Shown: positions 44,701 through 54,252 of the stretch, piece after piece
How positions within the stretch are numbered: the stretch's first letter is position 1
Layout: each line of letters starts with the position of its first letter
Assembly (NCBI GenBank): GCA_944548615.1
Contig: OX155973.1
Coordinates: 5,185,155-5,249,154 of the forward strand
DNA from: Micropterix aruncella
Taxonomy: Eukaryota; Arthropoda; Insecta; Lepidoptera; Micropterigidae
DNA: 64,000 nucleotides
Reading direction: 5' to 3'
Position numbers and translations under genes: made by a program
The notes under the pieces: model-generated
The model's input: only the letters and a program-made list of their open reading frames with translations
The model's database searches: none
What the model was told of the DNA's origin: nothing

Positions 44701-47700
44701 TCAGTTTTGGAAGGATATCTCCTTCTGGAATTAACCTTCAGGATACATCTGTACTCCCGACTGGTTACAGGACCGAAGTCGCTTACGCGGCCACTATTTT
44801 ATCCCGGACCTGGGCGTCCTTTGCCCGCCATACCTCTCGGAATCGGGTGGCCGATAGGTCGTTTCAAGAATGGCATGACAACAGGTCAACATTCACCCCC
44901 GCTGCTCAGGAGACAGTATATTTCCGTAGTCTTCAGACTCCTTCAGCAATCACTCAGAGTGCACAACCGATTGGCGTCGCCGGATGTAGCGCAAACCGCC
45001 CAGTAGCGTCGAGAGGAAATTCCACCAGGAGAAACCGAGAACAGAGCAAGGAGAGCAAGTAGAGGAAGGAGAGGAAGGAGAGGAAGGAGAGGAAGGAGAG
45101 GAAGGAGAGGAAGAAGAGGAAGTAGAGGAAAAAGATGAATAAGCGAAAGAAGAAAAAGAAGAAGAAGATCGCACGTCCGCCCGGACATGCCCCGACTTAC
45201 TCTACTCATTACTTACTTCAGGTCTATTACTTCTAGGTCTATTTTCTTTGAAGTTAAAGCATTCTAGATAAGGCGGAATATGTACCCACGGAAGAGGAGG
45301 ATTATCGGAGAAAGGAGAATATTTTCGCCCCCCCCCAGTCCCCCTCTCCCACCCCCCCCTCCCGACGGCAAATATTTCATTTTTGTAGTATTTCCGTGGT
45401 ATTAAAAATGATATTTTCCAATATGGTTCGTTTCTCGACTAGCCTCGGGCAGCTTGACGTTATTATTTGGTATTGTATGTCGATATTTTTCTGTGTCGCT
45501 TGTATGAGAGATAAGATATATTGAAACCAAAATTTAACAATGTGGTTTCGACCCTACGACGCATCTGCGTACCGATTTTTAAGTCTAAGTCCAATATTTC
45601 GAGATAGAAGTATGACTAGCGCGCCCCCTGGTGAACCGATTTGAACCACAATCTTTTCAACTCTTGCAATGACCAAATAATGCCTGCATGCCAAATTTCA
45701 GCTTAATCGAAAGAGGCGGGCTATCGTGGAGGAATAAAGATTTACAGTCAGACACACAGACACACAGAAGTGCGTCCACAATACTTTCTTGCCAGGGAAG
45801 TAAAAGTAATTAAAAACTGACTTACGAACATTTTTACGTGAAAATTACCAATTGTCATGAAATATACGGTCTTACAAATACAAAATACAATCGACTACCG
45901 GAGTGAAAATAAAATAATCGAATAATATTTATAATAGTTAATAAAAACGCAAAAATGACAAGCTAAATGGAGAAATTCTAAATAAATATTGTCAAAACCC
46001 TAATTAAAATTCGACAATATCATACAATTCTCTCCCAGAAAGGTAAGGTAGCCTTTTAATGGGTAGGTAATAAGGTAGCCTTTTAATATCCATTTGAGTT
46101 AAATTGCCATCCATCCGCAGCGCGTTTACAAAAACGAAATCGGAAGCAAACGAAAAACGAACTCGCTGCTCACCCACATTCTACTAGAAATAGAAAAACC
46201 TAACACCCGAACAGATGGGTGTTAGGTTTTTTCCACACGAACGGTGGGAAGAGGGGGGGGGGGGGGGGGACATATTCTCCCTTTTATAACTACCTGAATT
46301 TAGTGGGCTTGTTTCAGTCAATTCACCGAGTTAGGATAGGTTGTAAAGAAAAAGGAGTATTTATTTCCGTTACAACTTCACGATTGAGGTGGAATTACCA
46401 AGTATAATCATAATCATAATCATAATCATAATCATAAGTTTTTTATTCAAAATAGTACGAAATCGTAACTTTTTGACGTCAATAATGCATACAAACATAC
46501 ATAAATGATAAAAAATTAAGATATTGTGACATTATAACAAATTATTGTGACATATAACGTGATATTAATCATCGAGGCAACCATTTTATTTCCAAGGGTC
46601 TTTGTCGTCTAGATAATCATTTATTTTATAGTAGCCCTTTAAATACAGCTTCTTCTTAATAAATGACTTAAATTGTCTCACAGATAAATTTTGCATCGAT
46701 CAATTTTGCATCATATAATAAATCGATCTCTATTTTACAAAGATTTATACAGTAAATTACTCCAAAATTATTCTAATTAACAAATAAAAGACTAAAATAT
46801 AACAGTTGCCCAAAAAATATGATACAATAAATTACATTTATTTTATGAAATATGGTTATGCTCTTATACTATCGTTATCTCTTAAAAATATCAATGTTTT
46901 CAAGAGCTTACCAGGCAATTTATTAAAAACTTACGTCCTATTTAGAGACAAGTCGCCTGGAACTTGGCCGTACGCTGTATGATCGGTTGGAAGTAATAGG
47001 TTTTATAAAATCGAAGACTATCGCGGTTGTTTGACATTATAAATAAGAGAAGAACGAATTTACCGCGTGAAGTTTCTGACGTTACACAGCGATGTTACAA
47101 CCTTAAAAGACGTAGACTTAAAAGACGTTATAACATCGCAGAAGCGTTGGGTGTTACAAACTTCACGCGGTAAATTCGTTTTCATCTTATTTGTATCGGG
47201 TTTTATTCCTGGTGCCTTGCCGATATACTTCCTTATGGGATATTGTCGAGCTCTTATTGCAATAGAATTAGCAAAGAGTTTATTGAGCAAAAATTGCATA
47301 TATGTACGTTCAATATCCCTAGTTTTTGGACGACGCGACAAAACTGCTGTGGGCCTACCCACTATCGTACGTATGGCTGTTGGTGTGCGCAGTACCCCAT
47401 AGAAGAATACTATAGCGTAGATGTGATTCAACCAGTTCATCTTAGGTTATTCATGAAATCTATCATAATCGAAATTTAGTACATTGTAACAGACCTGGTC
47501 ATCAAAACCGATTTAATCCTTCGAGTAGCGGCATAATTTCATGGCAGACCGTGGCAATTTATTGAATGTCTTGCAATATCGCCGCGCTCGACCAAAAGTA
47601 CTATAACTATGGAACTACTACAGCAATCATAAAAAGAATAACTGTGTAATGATCACATGAAATTTCGTATACAGAATATTGAAATATAATTTTGTAAAAC

Positions 47701-50700
47701 AATTAGATAATTATGAATAAATATGAGAAAGTCGAAAAAGTAAAAAAAAACTCGGCATTTCTAACTTGTACTAGCCTTACGGAAAAATACGGAACTCTAT
47801 TTAGATTGTCAATTCTATCGTGATCTTTATTAGATTATCTATTAATTTTAGTATTTCGTTTTGCTTATATATATACAAAAATATTTAGATATAACCTCAA
47901 TTTTTTTTTATGATTTCTCGAAAAAAAAAAAATATGTTTGACAACGGAATTTTACCAGAAATATCCGCGAAATGACCGAGCGAAATTATTCTAGCGGCCG
48001 TCTATGTATAGATATTGCCCGGTAATAATGAGATATTTGGTATGGATTTTAGGATGCGTTCGAATTAGAAAATAATATTACTGTGCGCTCCGGGAGCAAG
48101 CCGCCCAATATTGGTCGTTACGTAGTCAACCAAATGTAGTCGTTACGTAGCCGAAGGGTTTAACCCTTCGGCGAGACGTTTTCACGTCAAAAATAAATAA
48201 ATGCACATATATATCTACCTGTTTCGGAATGTTGCTTATGTGGAAAAAATATGTGAAAGGTGACGAATTTCCTGACGAGTTCCGTACCCATACAGTCTCG
48301 GGCGTATCGTATGCTATCGATAGTCATCTCAAAATCTGTGCCAGGGGCGAATATGGCCATACTGATTGGAGCCAACCATCTGAAGTCACATGAATAATAC
48401 TTTAAAAAATTAAGAAACACGACTGCCGTTACAAAAAATGAATTTATAATTTTTAGAAACAATTTGAGCACGCCGAAAAGCACGTTTTTTTTAGAGAATA
48501 TCAGTTCTTAAGTCAAGAATAAAAGTTCTTCGTCGAAACAATATTGGTTAAATCAAAATTCAATTTACGGAAACTTCGTTATGGACCGTTGACGCGTGTT
48601 ATACCTCTATAAACATCCAGTGCTTAAAAATGATTGCGCATTCAGTGAGTTAGTCGACGGGACCTGTCCCTGGTCAGTGACGTCTTCTGCTGTGCATTTT
48701 CTCTTTAGCCGGGCTTCACCAGAGCCGGGAACATTGACCCGGCTTTCTGAGTGCGATGTCGCAGGGCTGCGCGCCCTGCGGAAGGTACCTCGTGACTATC
48801 GCGCGCCACTCGTGACGCACGCAGTCGGTTGCCCTCGAAGCTCAAGTAATTGAATGTATTTTTTATAAAATATTTGTGATTTATGTATTCATCCATATAT
48901 GTAGTTATCTATATATTTTCGAAATTTACTCAATCAGACCTTTCTTATGATACTAAACAAGTTGCATTTATCTGAATTTATTGACATTGTGACAATTATA
49001 TATTTAAAATTTGGACAGTTTAGATACGCTATGAAACCCAGACATAACGATTCTAACAACAACAGACACTTCCAAATCGGTTCAAGCATTTAAAAAACAT
49101 GGCGGAATGAAAACATACATACATGAACCCTGAAAACATTGCACTCCTTTTTTGAGTTGTCTTGTTGAAAGTGAAAAAGCATTACAAGCAACTAGGGTTG
49201 TCAACTACAACGGGAGAACCCGTCACCTCAGGAAGTTCTAACGATCGTGCGTAATACAAATCTACCGTCTAACTAAGCTAATATGTCCGACAGAGACCAA
49301 CACCTTACGGCGAGGCATCGGGAAAGGTACCCATTTACCGTAGTGCGTTAGTCCTGGAGCTCAACCGAAAGTTAGCTGAAAACGTGAATATATGGCCGAA
49401 AATCCCACTGAATGAGGATTGATAAATAAACAACCATTATTTTTTGTCTATTAAGGCGACATAAGACCTCAGAAAAATACCCGAAATGGGCGGATACGTG
49501 AAAAAATAGGCGAAGTCAATTTTGTTGGGTTTGACCAATAAAAATCCAGCGTTGACGAAGCGTCAAGCGCAGATTCCACGTCCGCTAGCGCCGGGAACCA
49601 GACGCATACTAAACGGTCAATCGCAGCGCTAGCACAAATAACTATCTTTACGCAGTGGTGGTATAAGTGTGTTAAGTGCAAAGCATATTTAGCGTAACTC
49701 TCAGAGCGCTTCCGCGTTTTAATTAATTGTAATTAATTTAGGGCCTAAATAAAAAATGTGGCTAAGTGCTGCCATAGACAATTAACCAGTCAATATAATG
49801 ACATTGTAATAAAATACACTCACCGCTTACATTGTAGGAGTAAACGCGCCTGGAAGTTTAAAGTCAGTTTAAAGCCTTTATGTCCAAGGCAATGAGCAAC
49901 TTGTTTGATTTCAAATTTTAAATTGGTTCCTTATCGAGGGATACACTCATTTTAAAATTATTGCTTATATTTTTCAAAATACTCATAAGACTAAAATTCC
50001 TCAGATATGGTCGTTCCCAGGTATTATTTCGCTTAATCAACAATTTTACTTAGTGATTTTGTCGATTTTAGGAATTTCTAAACCCTTTAACCTACATTTT
50101 ATTGTCACATTAAGGGGTGGCAAGAAAAATACTTTAAAGAGCATCTTTTCAAAGACTTGCATTATAGCTGTACTAAGGAAACCTACCACCCAGTCCCCAT
50201 TGAAGAAGTAGATAAAACATATGTCAAATAGGTACTAACCTTGTTACAATTGGTAGAAGGTTTTCTATGAAAGTGTAATCACCATTCGTACAATAGGTCA
50301 ACTGTCTCAAAACAGTCCAAAGGTCCATGATCAGCCATAACGTAGTTCTTCAGGGTCCAGTACTCGCCCCTTTGTCGCGTCAACTGTAAGTAGTCTCTGT
50401 TCTGGCATTGCAGTATTGTTTTCAAGACCTGTAGCGTATCCGCCGTTAGAATATTCTCGTCTAAACTTTTCTGCTTTTGACCTGGAAGAAATTCTTTATA
50501 AAATGATGAAGACTTTCGCGGTTGTTTGACATCATAAATAGGATAACACGAACTGGCAGCGATGTCTGCCTTGGAAAATGGCAGCGATGTCTTCCTTGAA
50601 AAATAATAATTATATTATTATTAATTTTTTTCATTAAAGCATTATCCTATAAACGTTAAATTCTGCTTGCAAGATTTGACCTAAACAAACATAATGCAAA

Positions 50701-51276
50701 CATTGCAAGGTAAATAAAGCTTGTAAAAAATAGATGTCCTACCATCTTCTAAATCCGTTCCATAGATATCAATCGCTAGTTGGCTTGAATTTCCATAAGA
50801 CCTTGTCACCCATGGGATGGTCGCTCGAATTTCATGACTAACTTAAAATTGTAAATCGGCAACCAATTTCGTTAGCGAAAACAATAAAAATTAATAAGTT
50901 ATTGGTAATATTTAAAAAAATATATATTTTTGCTCGCCAGGGAATACTATTTACTTTCAATATTTGCAGAAGTTTGTATAACAATGGATGCTTCTAAAAT
51001 TTGCAATGGACTGTACTGCAAATTATGATAGTGATAAACACACTGACCTTTATCATGTACGGTTGTTCCCTTATTATCATTAACGTTGACGTTACTGGCA
51101 TTATAGGTGGTGCTTTTTTCTGTTTGTACAACATTTTGACGCGATGATTTCAGAAGTACTGCCTTTGAATTCCCATTTTCCATGGCTTCAAGTTTTCGTT
51201 TCCCTCTCAATAACGTATGTGTGAATATCGCTGTTAACAATATGCACAATATTATGAAGCGTGCCTGTGTCTTCAT
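35568..51276 (-). CDS. B4GAT1-like: Gene B: GT49 beta-1,4-glucuronyltransferase 1-like, 7 exons, two apparent +1 shifts
   Basis: Exons on -: 51276-50955, 50481-50240, 48379-48219, 44387-44085, 41443-41311, 39249-39116, 35768-35568. Total 1496 nt, two more than a multiple of three. Discounting the two extra bases gives about 497 codons. Exon 1 gives a short basic N-terminus, a membrane segment (residues 7-23) and a stem, as expected for a Golgi type II glycosyltransferase. The rest carries the GT49 blocks: GDYTFIEN, FAPGTDF, YPINVGRN, LLSDAELYPS, SACHKTP, YWEPTF and YDFMVLSDAFMVHK. Intron phases equal those of gene A. One extra G near 50299 breaks exon 2. The best exon 3 donor is one base out of phase with the exon 4 acceptor. 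Function is inferred from the family. Whether it is live or a recent pseudogene cannot be settled from this sequence. Confidence 0.88.
35769..36097. other. Gene B intron 6, start
   Basis: No gene. Sequence unlike the neighbouring repeats. Confidence 0.3.
36098..38207. mobile_element. Candidate TIR element of about 2.1 kb in gene B intron 6, with nested family A
   Basis: Left end CCCAAGTAACACAAATTAGC and the reverse of the right end TGCCCAACAAGCACAGAAGCC are similar but imperfect. The interior is strikingly rich in short TTATAA/CTTATA words. No transposase frame. Ends are tentative. Confidence 0.45.
36175..36825 (+). repeat. Family A copy with 14-15 bp target duplication
   Basis: AGTCACAAGAACTAG occurs immediately before (36161-36175) and after (36824-36838). 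The copy runs from AGTTGTCGACTACAGCGGGC to CAAGAACCCATTAACTCCCA. It gives the clearest limits for the family: about 650 bp, no poly(A), a duplication length like that of a target-primed retroelement. Confidence 0.9.
38208..39115. other. Gene B intron 6, end
   Basis: AT-rich with a repeat C fragment at 38810-38940 and an (AATA)n run near 38790. No gene. Confidence 0.45.
39116..39249 (-). CDS. Gene B exon 6
   Basis: 134 nt as in gene A. Reads LQVFAIGKRTGGFKYWEPTF and ends KRDKMIP. Acceptor GTATTACAG (via GCTTTGCAG overlap) at 39250, donor CCG/GTAATT. Confidence 0.92.
39250..39984. other. Gene B intron 5, part
   Basis: AT-rich, nothing recognised. Confidence 0.3.
39985..40840 (-). mobile_element. 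5'-truncated LINE carrying a restriction-like endonuclease domain
   Basis: On -, a frame open for 245 codons (40840-40103) is followed by a 3' UTR and a tail of ATTTT/ATTT units at 40012-39985. The protein has a C-C-H-C zinc knuckle (CSNTPCTTRHILTGC), then YTYRHDKVL, then the PD-(D/E)xK-like block IVELTVPWESN...KLNKYYDL and VEVGARG. That order is known at the C-terminus of R2-group non-LTR elements. The upstream RT is absent. The long open frame suggests a fairly young insertion in gene B intron 5. Confidence 0.85.
40841..41310. repeat. Gene B intron 5 end, with 31-bp inverted repeat
   Basis: TGCCTATGGCAAAATGTATA... at 41101-41131 is reversed at 41201-41231 with one mismatch. Between them lie repeats of AAATGTAAAT. 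Confidence 0.8.
41311..41443 (-). CDS. Gene B exon 5
   Basis: 133 nt as in gene A. Reads VPYTKTELLEELRSDKAVVF, then CSACHKTPQQEEW. The CxxCH pair is kept. Donor TCAT/GTAAGG, phase 1. Confidence 0.92.
41444..42048. repeat. Gene B intron 4: 16-bp minisatellite and dispersed repeat
   Basis: 41783-41838 has GGTGCCCCCATTTTTA three to four times. 41925-42030 is the repeat shared with 30868-31010. The remainder is unremarkable. Confidence 0.75.
42049..42640 (+). mobile_element. Element E (AAGCTATTGCATAGC ends)
   Basis: Starts AAGCTATTGCATAGCTTTTA and ends ATGCTATGCAATAGCTTA, short inverted ends. An internal hairpin has 42-bp arms (42435-42476 and 42487-42528, a few mismatches). A reversed copy lies at 54253-54845. 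No transposase. Confidence 0.85.
42641..43309. other. Gene B intron 4, part
   Basis: AT-rich. 43050-43110 resembles 18195-18250. No gene. Confidence 0.4.
43310..43965 (-). pseudogene. RTE-clade LINE reverse transcriptase C-terminus, degraded
   Basis: Read on -, frames give YLGAWVNEE, then WCYRRILRISWIRRF, VGRDRELLLIIKQRKVAYLG, RVLRHELCQLLQLI and GKRRAGRKK. These are the ordered motifs at the end of RTE-type RT proteins. Stops and shifts break it up. It lies in gene B intron 4. Confidence 0.9.
44085..44387 (-). CDS. Gene B exon 4 (catalytic core)
   Basis: 303 nt, exactly as in gene A. YPINVGRN and LLSDAELYPS mark the active-site region. Acceptor GTTTCACAG, donor AGTCAG/GTATGC. A second AG seven bases further in (GTTGCAAG/CGG) would restore the frame with the exon 3 donor at the cost of two residues. 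Confidence 0.94.
44500..45045 (+). repeat. Family A copy, gene B intron 3
   Basis: GTGTCGACCACAACGTGCGA start, CCTTACGGCGAGGTGACCAG, GAATCGGGTGGCCGATAGG. Runs into a GA-rich tract. Confidence 0.8.
45046..45176. repeat. (GAGGAAGGA)n purine minisatellite
   Basis: Regular GAGGAAGGA units at 45058-45130 that drift into GAAGAAGAAAAAG. Confidence 0.9.
45177..46245. repeat. Gene B intron 3: C-rich tract and repeat C
   Basis: C-runs at 45331-45363. 45545-45790 is repeat C (GCGCGCCCCCTGGTGAACCG, CAACTCTTGCAATGACC, an ACACAGACACACAG tract). The rest is AT-rich. Confidence 0.7.
46246..46445. repeat. G-tract and (ATAATC)n
   Basis: About 20 G at 46251-46270. (ATAATC)n at 46402-46437 probably is the reversed 3' tail of the LINE fragment that follows. 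Confidence 0.85.
46440..46760 (-). pseudogene. LINE RT C-terminal remnant
   Basis: On -, LSVRQFKSFIKKKLYLKGYY then KINDYLDDKDPWK and a stop. This ending is very common for LINE proteins in Lepidoptera. The upstream part is not recognisable. Confidence 0.75.
46940..47210. repeat. Penelope-like 3' UTR fragments, inverted
   Basis: GAACGAATTTACCGCGTGAAG at 47052 is reversed near 47157-47180 (CTTCACGCGGTAAATTCG). CGCGGTTGTTTGACAT also occurs at 50517, and the CACGCGGTAAATTCG end at 56005. Two head-to-head 3' ends of the element at 55515. Confidence 0.65.
47211..47513. other. No gene seen (gene B intron 3)
   Basis: Overlapping open frames on both strands without motifs. Probably chance. Confidence 0.35.
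47514..47820. mobile_element. piggyBac-type MITE relative
   Basis: TTAATCCTTCGAGTAGCGGC start. Interior nearly the same as 11224-11520. Confidence 0.65.
47821..48218. other. No gene seen
   Basis: AT-rich end of gene B intron 3. A small inverted word pair around 48155 (GAAGGGTTTAACCCTTC). Confidence 0.4.
48219..48379 (-). CDS. Gene B exon 3
   Basis: Acceptor GACTTCAG and 53 codons including WLAPISMAIFAPGTDF, ending HSET. The consensus donor (ACAG/GTAGAT) leaves phase 1, while gene A has phase 0 here and exon 4 expects phase 0. So there is one extra base, or exon 4 starts at the alternative AG described for that exon. Confidence 0.85.
48380..48926. other. No gene seen (gene B intron 2)
   Basis: A GC-rich island at 48700-48840 with GTGACG and GCGCGCC words but no conserved frame. 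Confidence 0.35.
48927..49170 (+). repeat. Repeat F, second copy 51770-52030
   Basis: CAATCAGACCTTTC, TGGACAGTT.A.TACGCTATGA, TTC.AAATCGGTTCAAGC and AACATACATA...TGAAC.CTG. Confidence 0.75.
49195..49350 (+). repeat. Family A, truncated 5' copy
   Basis: GTTGTCAACTACAACGGGAG, CCCGTCACCTCAGGAAGTTC, TTACGGCGAGGCATCGGG. Confidence 0.75.
49480..50030 (-). mobile_element. Element G, uninterrupted copy
   Basis: Reverse of 56056-56352 plus 57226-57400. Includes CGTTGACGAAGCGTCAAGCG, TACGCAGTGGTGGTATAAG, ATTAATTGTAATTAATTTAG and ACTCACCGCTTACATTGTAG. The empty site of the LINE insertion described at 56356 lies at about 49662-49676. Confidence 0.82.
50240..50481 (-). CDS. Gene B exon 2, one extra base
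   Basis: Acceptor TTTCTTCCAG, donor ACAAG/GTTAGT. Frame 1 reads EYWTLKNYVMADHG...FETV. The conserved continuation TYCTNGDYTFIENLLP is in the next frame, reached by skipping one G at about 50299. Length 242 nt is one more than its phases allow. The lesion could be a mutation or a single-base assembly error. Confidence 0.85.
50482..50620 (-). repeat. Penelope-like 3' UTR abutting gene B exon 2
   Basis: On -: TATTTATGATGTCAAACAAC, then CGCGAAAGTCTTCATCATTTTATAAAG, leading directly into the TTTCTTCCAG acceptor. The fragment near 46970 shows the same stretch followed by CTATTACTTCCAACCG. Confidence 0.65.
50621..50954. other. Gene B intron 1
   Basis: Mostly AT-rich with no feature beyond the Penelope-like fragment at its exon 2 side. 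Confidence 0.4.
50955..51276 (-). CDS. Gene B exon 1 (membrane anchor and stem)
   Basis: ATG at 51276. MKTQARFIILCILLTAIF forms the membrane segment, followed by RGKRK and a polar stem of about 80 residues with NxS/NxT sites. The donor GAAA/GTAAAT (phase 1) meets exon 2, which starts with two leftover bases and gives a Ser codon at the join. More basic residues lie after the membrane segment than before it, which is unusual for a type II anchor. Confidence 0.8.
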
Positions 51277-51769
51277 CTGGATAATATCCTAGAAATAAGC
51301 GAAGCCAAATGAACACCCTTAGTTTTATTTTAGGTATCAAATTAGAATATAATGGAAATAGACTACTGCAAATAAATCTGCGACGAAAAGGTACAACGTA
51401 CAAATTAGTGAAGAAGACCATTTTTCGAGCAGAAAGGGAAACTCAACACCACAGTAGGGAAGATCGGAACCGGAACGTTACTACATATAGACATAGAGAA
51501 TCACGGAGAACAACAAGAGAACAGGTTATTACAAGGAAACTTTGAAATACCAAAACGTCTAGATATCGTCTTTTGGACAACGTCACTAAAGCTTTCTTGC
51601 CCAAGAATGGCTAATATTTTAACTAAAGTCATATTGAAAATAAGCAGAAAATAGCAAAATTATCGCCTTACTATGGTAGACAAGTAAATATATGAAGAAG
51701 AATAAAAACACTACTGCTGTTACAGAAAGTGAACTACATATATTTTTATTAAATATTTGTGGTTTATTT
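51277..51769. other. Upstream region of gene B
   Basis: Would contain the promoter and 5' UTR. No TATA box or initiator could be assigned with confidence. Confidence 0.35.
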
Positions 51770-52030
51770 ATTTATTGTACTCAATCAGACCTTTCATTTG
51801 ATACTAAACACCATATATGTATTTAAATATATTGACATTTCCACATTTAGACAGATACTTACTTGATATTTGGACAGTTAAGGTACGCTATGACACTCGG
51901 GATGACAACGATTCTAACAATACCACACACTTCGAAATCGGTTCAAGCGTTTAGAAGTTATGGTGGAATAAATAAAAGGAAAACATACATATCTGAACTC
52001 TGAACCCATTACACTCCTTTTTCGTCGGGC
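51770..52030 (+). repeat. Repeat F
   Basis: Same landmarks as 48927-49170, ending CACTCCTTTTTCGTCGGGCA. Confidence 0.75.
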
Positions 52031-52289
52031 AGTCGTGTATAAAGAGACAGAAGTACATTTATGACGACTTGAGAATATTTTTTTTTGCTATACCTACATA
52101 TATTTATATATAATCCATTTATGAAATTATTATACACATATTTTCATTAATTATTTTTTATTTATTACTATTACTAATTATTATTCTTTAAAATTTTACA
52201 TTTATAATTACCTATTTATAGTTGTGAAATTATTCTCTACTGAAAGTTTAATTTTTAACCTAATTTAATTCCGAAATTTTGTTTGGATA

Positions 52290-52990
52290 GATTCAAAATC
52301 AAAATCAAAATCAAAGTGTTCTTTATTCATATAGACACAATTAAATATTATTTTTAATTTATGTTCTTATGATGCGTCCAAGCCTTACTCCCAAGCCGTT
52401 TTGTCATTTATATAATCAGATTTTTTATAGTATGCTTTTTATACAATTTTGCTTTGATGGTAGCTTTAAACTTATTTACAGATAGTTCTCTAATAGTATG
52501 AGGAAGTTTGATATAGAAGCGTATACATTGTCCCAAAAAAGAATTGCTTATTTTGTGGAGACGAGTAGCACGTACAACAAGGTTATGCTTATGTCTAGTA
52601 TTAAAATTATGAGTGTCGCTTTTTATTGATATTGTCGATTGACTTTATAATCATTTGTTTTGGTGTCCTCCTTAGAAAAGGCTCTGCCTAGTTAGGAGCG
52701 ACAGAAACTATGTTTAATGTAAATACTAACGATGCATTTTTTGAGATATAATAAATTAATAAATATAAATGATGGAAGGGTCAGAATTCCCAGATATCGA
52801 AACATTTATCTAGCTGGAATGTCTCAAGGAATGCGTTTTACACAGAAAACCCCTTGCTTTTGTAGGGACAATGCAATCTGGCGATCAGCCGCACACGCCC
52901 ACATTCCTGTCCCATATATCAAAACGAATTCAACATAAGCCAAATAACATTGTCGTAAGGTTTTGGGGGCCATGCAAATACACGTGAACG
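52290..52990 (-). pseudogene. CR1/Jockey-type LINE RT C-terminus, degraded
   Basis: On -, from about 52985: GTGMWACAADRQIALSLQKQ, then LGILTLPSFIF (RT thumb pattern) and, after a gap, FLGQCIRFYIKLPHTIRELS followed by KFKATIKAKLYKK. The tail at 52288-52312 is (TTTTGA)n on -. Internal stops. Confidence 0.8.
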
Positions 52991-53145
52991 CAAGGAGATA
53001 CAGTGTAAAGTATGTGTGACTAAGCTTGTTTCAGCTTCTTAATCTGAAACTGAATGGTATTGACTCTAAAACTGTAAAAAATAGTGTCTCTCAGCAGCCC
53101 CTGATGTACAATTTTTCAGAGCCGGGTCAAAAACCTTATATTCCA
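52991..53145. other. No gene seen
   Basis: Short unassigned stretch. Confidence 0.3.
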
Positions 53146-53280
53146 AGAGGCAGCGACAAAAAAGCAAGAGTTTTATGAAAGCGGATACTTTCAGATAAGA
53201 TAGTATTTTGGCCATATAATAATGGGTTAAAGTCGGCAGGCTAGACTCCGGGACACCTGGCGCTGGCGTACTAGGAAAGG
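53146..53280 (+). repeat. Copy of the 6418 repeat
   Basis: See 6418-6560. This copy continues into different sequence at CTAGGAAAGG. Confidence 0.7.
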
Positions 53281-53334
53281 TGTAATTTTAATTTGTACCC
53301 CCAAAGGGTTTTCGAAAAGCTGAAAAGTCAAAAA

Positions 53335-53630
53335 AGTCATCAGTATACAGTGGATGCAATACAGAACTTGAAACAAATAGTCAGACTGCTTAGCAACAGA
53401 ATGAGTGGCGTCAGCATTACTATTAAATGTCACAAAATTGGAGTCTATTATATAACGCGGCACATTAGACCGATGCGTGATAGTTACCGATAAATACGTT
53501 CCGGCGTATTTGCAGGGACTTCATTTTTGTGACAAGTATGGGGTAATGCTGACGCCACGTGTTTAATTGTTAAGCAGTTTAACCATTTGTTTTGAGTTCT
53601 TTATTGTATCCACTAATGATATAGTTGGTC
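53335..53630. repeat. Imperfect inverted repeat, arms about 80 bp
   Basis: GTGGATGCAATACAGAACTT...GGCGTCAGCATTAC is reversed at 53545-53625 with scattered mismatches. The spacer is about 110 bp. Confidence 0.8.
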
Positions 53631-53639
53631 GATCCTGTA

Positions 53640-53890
53640 ACCAGTCAGGAGGTAGGAGATATCGTGATGGTTTATTCCAGACGAAGATATCCTTCCAAAC
53701 TGGTAGGCAGAAGGCGAGGCTGACCGCTGGGTACCATTCCTGGTGCATATGTTGGCCTCTGACGGGCGAGAGGCGTGAATAGACAGTGGGCTGTGGCGTG
53801 AATCCCAGGTCTTCTACGCTCACCTCACGATCTAATATCTTTAAAACTTCCTGTGGTGACGGGTTTGCCAGGTGTAGTTGACAGCTCTAG
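53640..53890 (-). repeat. Family A, partial reverse copy
   Basis: CTTCTACGCTCACCTCACG, GTGGTGACGGGTTTGCCAGG and TGTAGTTGACAGCTCTA. Confidence 0.75.
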
Positions 53891-54252
53891 ACGCGCGGCG
53901 TGGCATTTAAATGTGATGTTAGTTTAACAGTCTTATTCAGAGACGGAGAAAAGGGGTCTCACATGCCTGAGACCGGCATATTGGCAAAGAATCTATATTT
54001 AAAAAAAATCTTCGACTTACTTATTTTTTCCAAAAATCTCAGCCACAGCGTACCTCAACAGCAATCTAACGACACATCTACTAAAACTTAAAAAGAGACG
54101 TTCTTAATTGAAACAGAAAAGTAGATCAAGCAGATAACAATATTTACGAAAGGCATTAAAAAATATGATAATGAGCTACAAACTGTATCGAAATTTTTCT
54201 AAATAAATACTGGCAGGCACAGCTAATACACCCGTTATTATGTTAAAATAAT
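53891..54252. other. No gene seen
   Basis: AT-rich spacer. Confidence 0.3.

Noticed and set aside
47060..47440. Overlapping frames of 126 (-) and 111 (+) codons
   Set aside because: Fall on Penelope-like 3' UTR fragments. No recognisable domain and they shadow each other.
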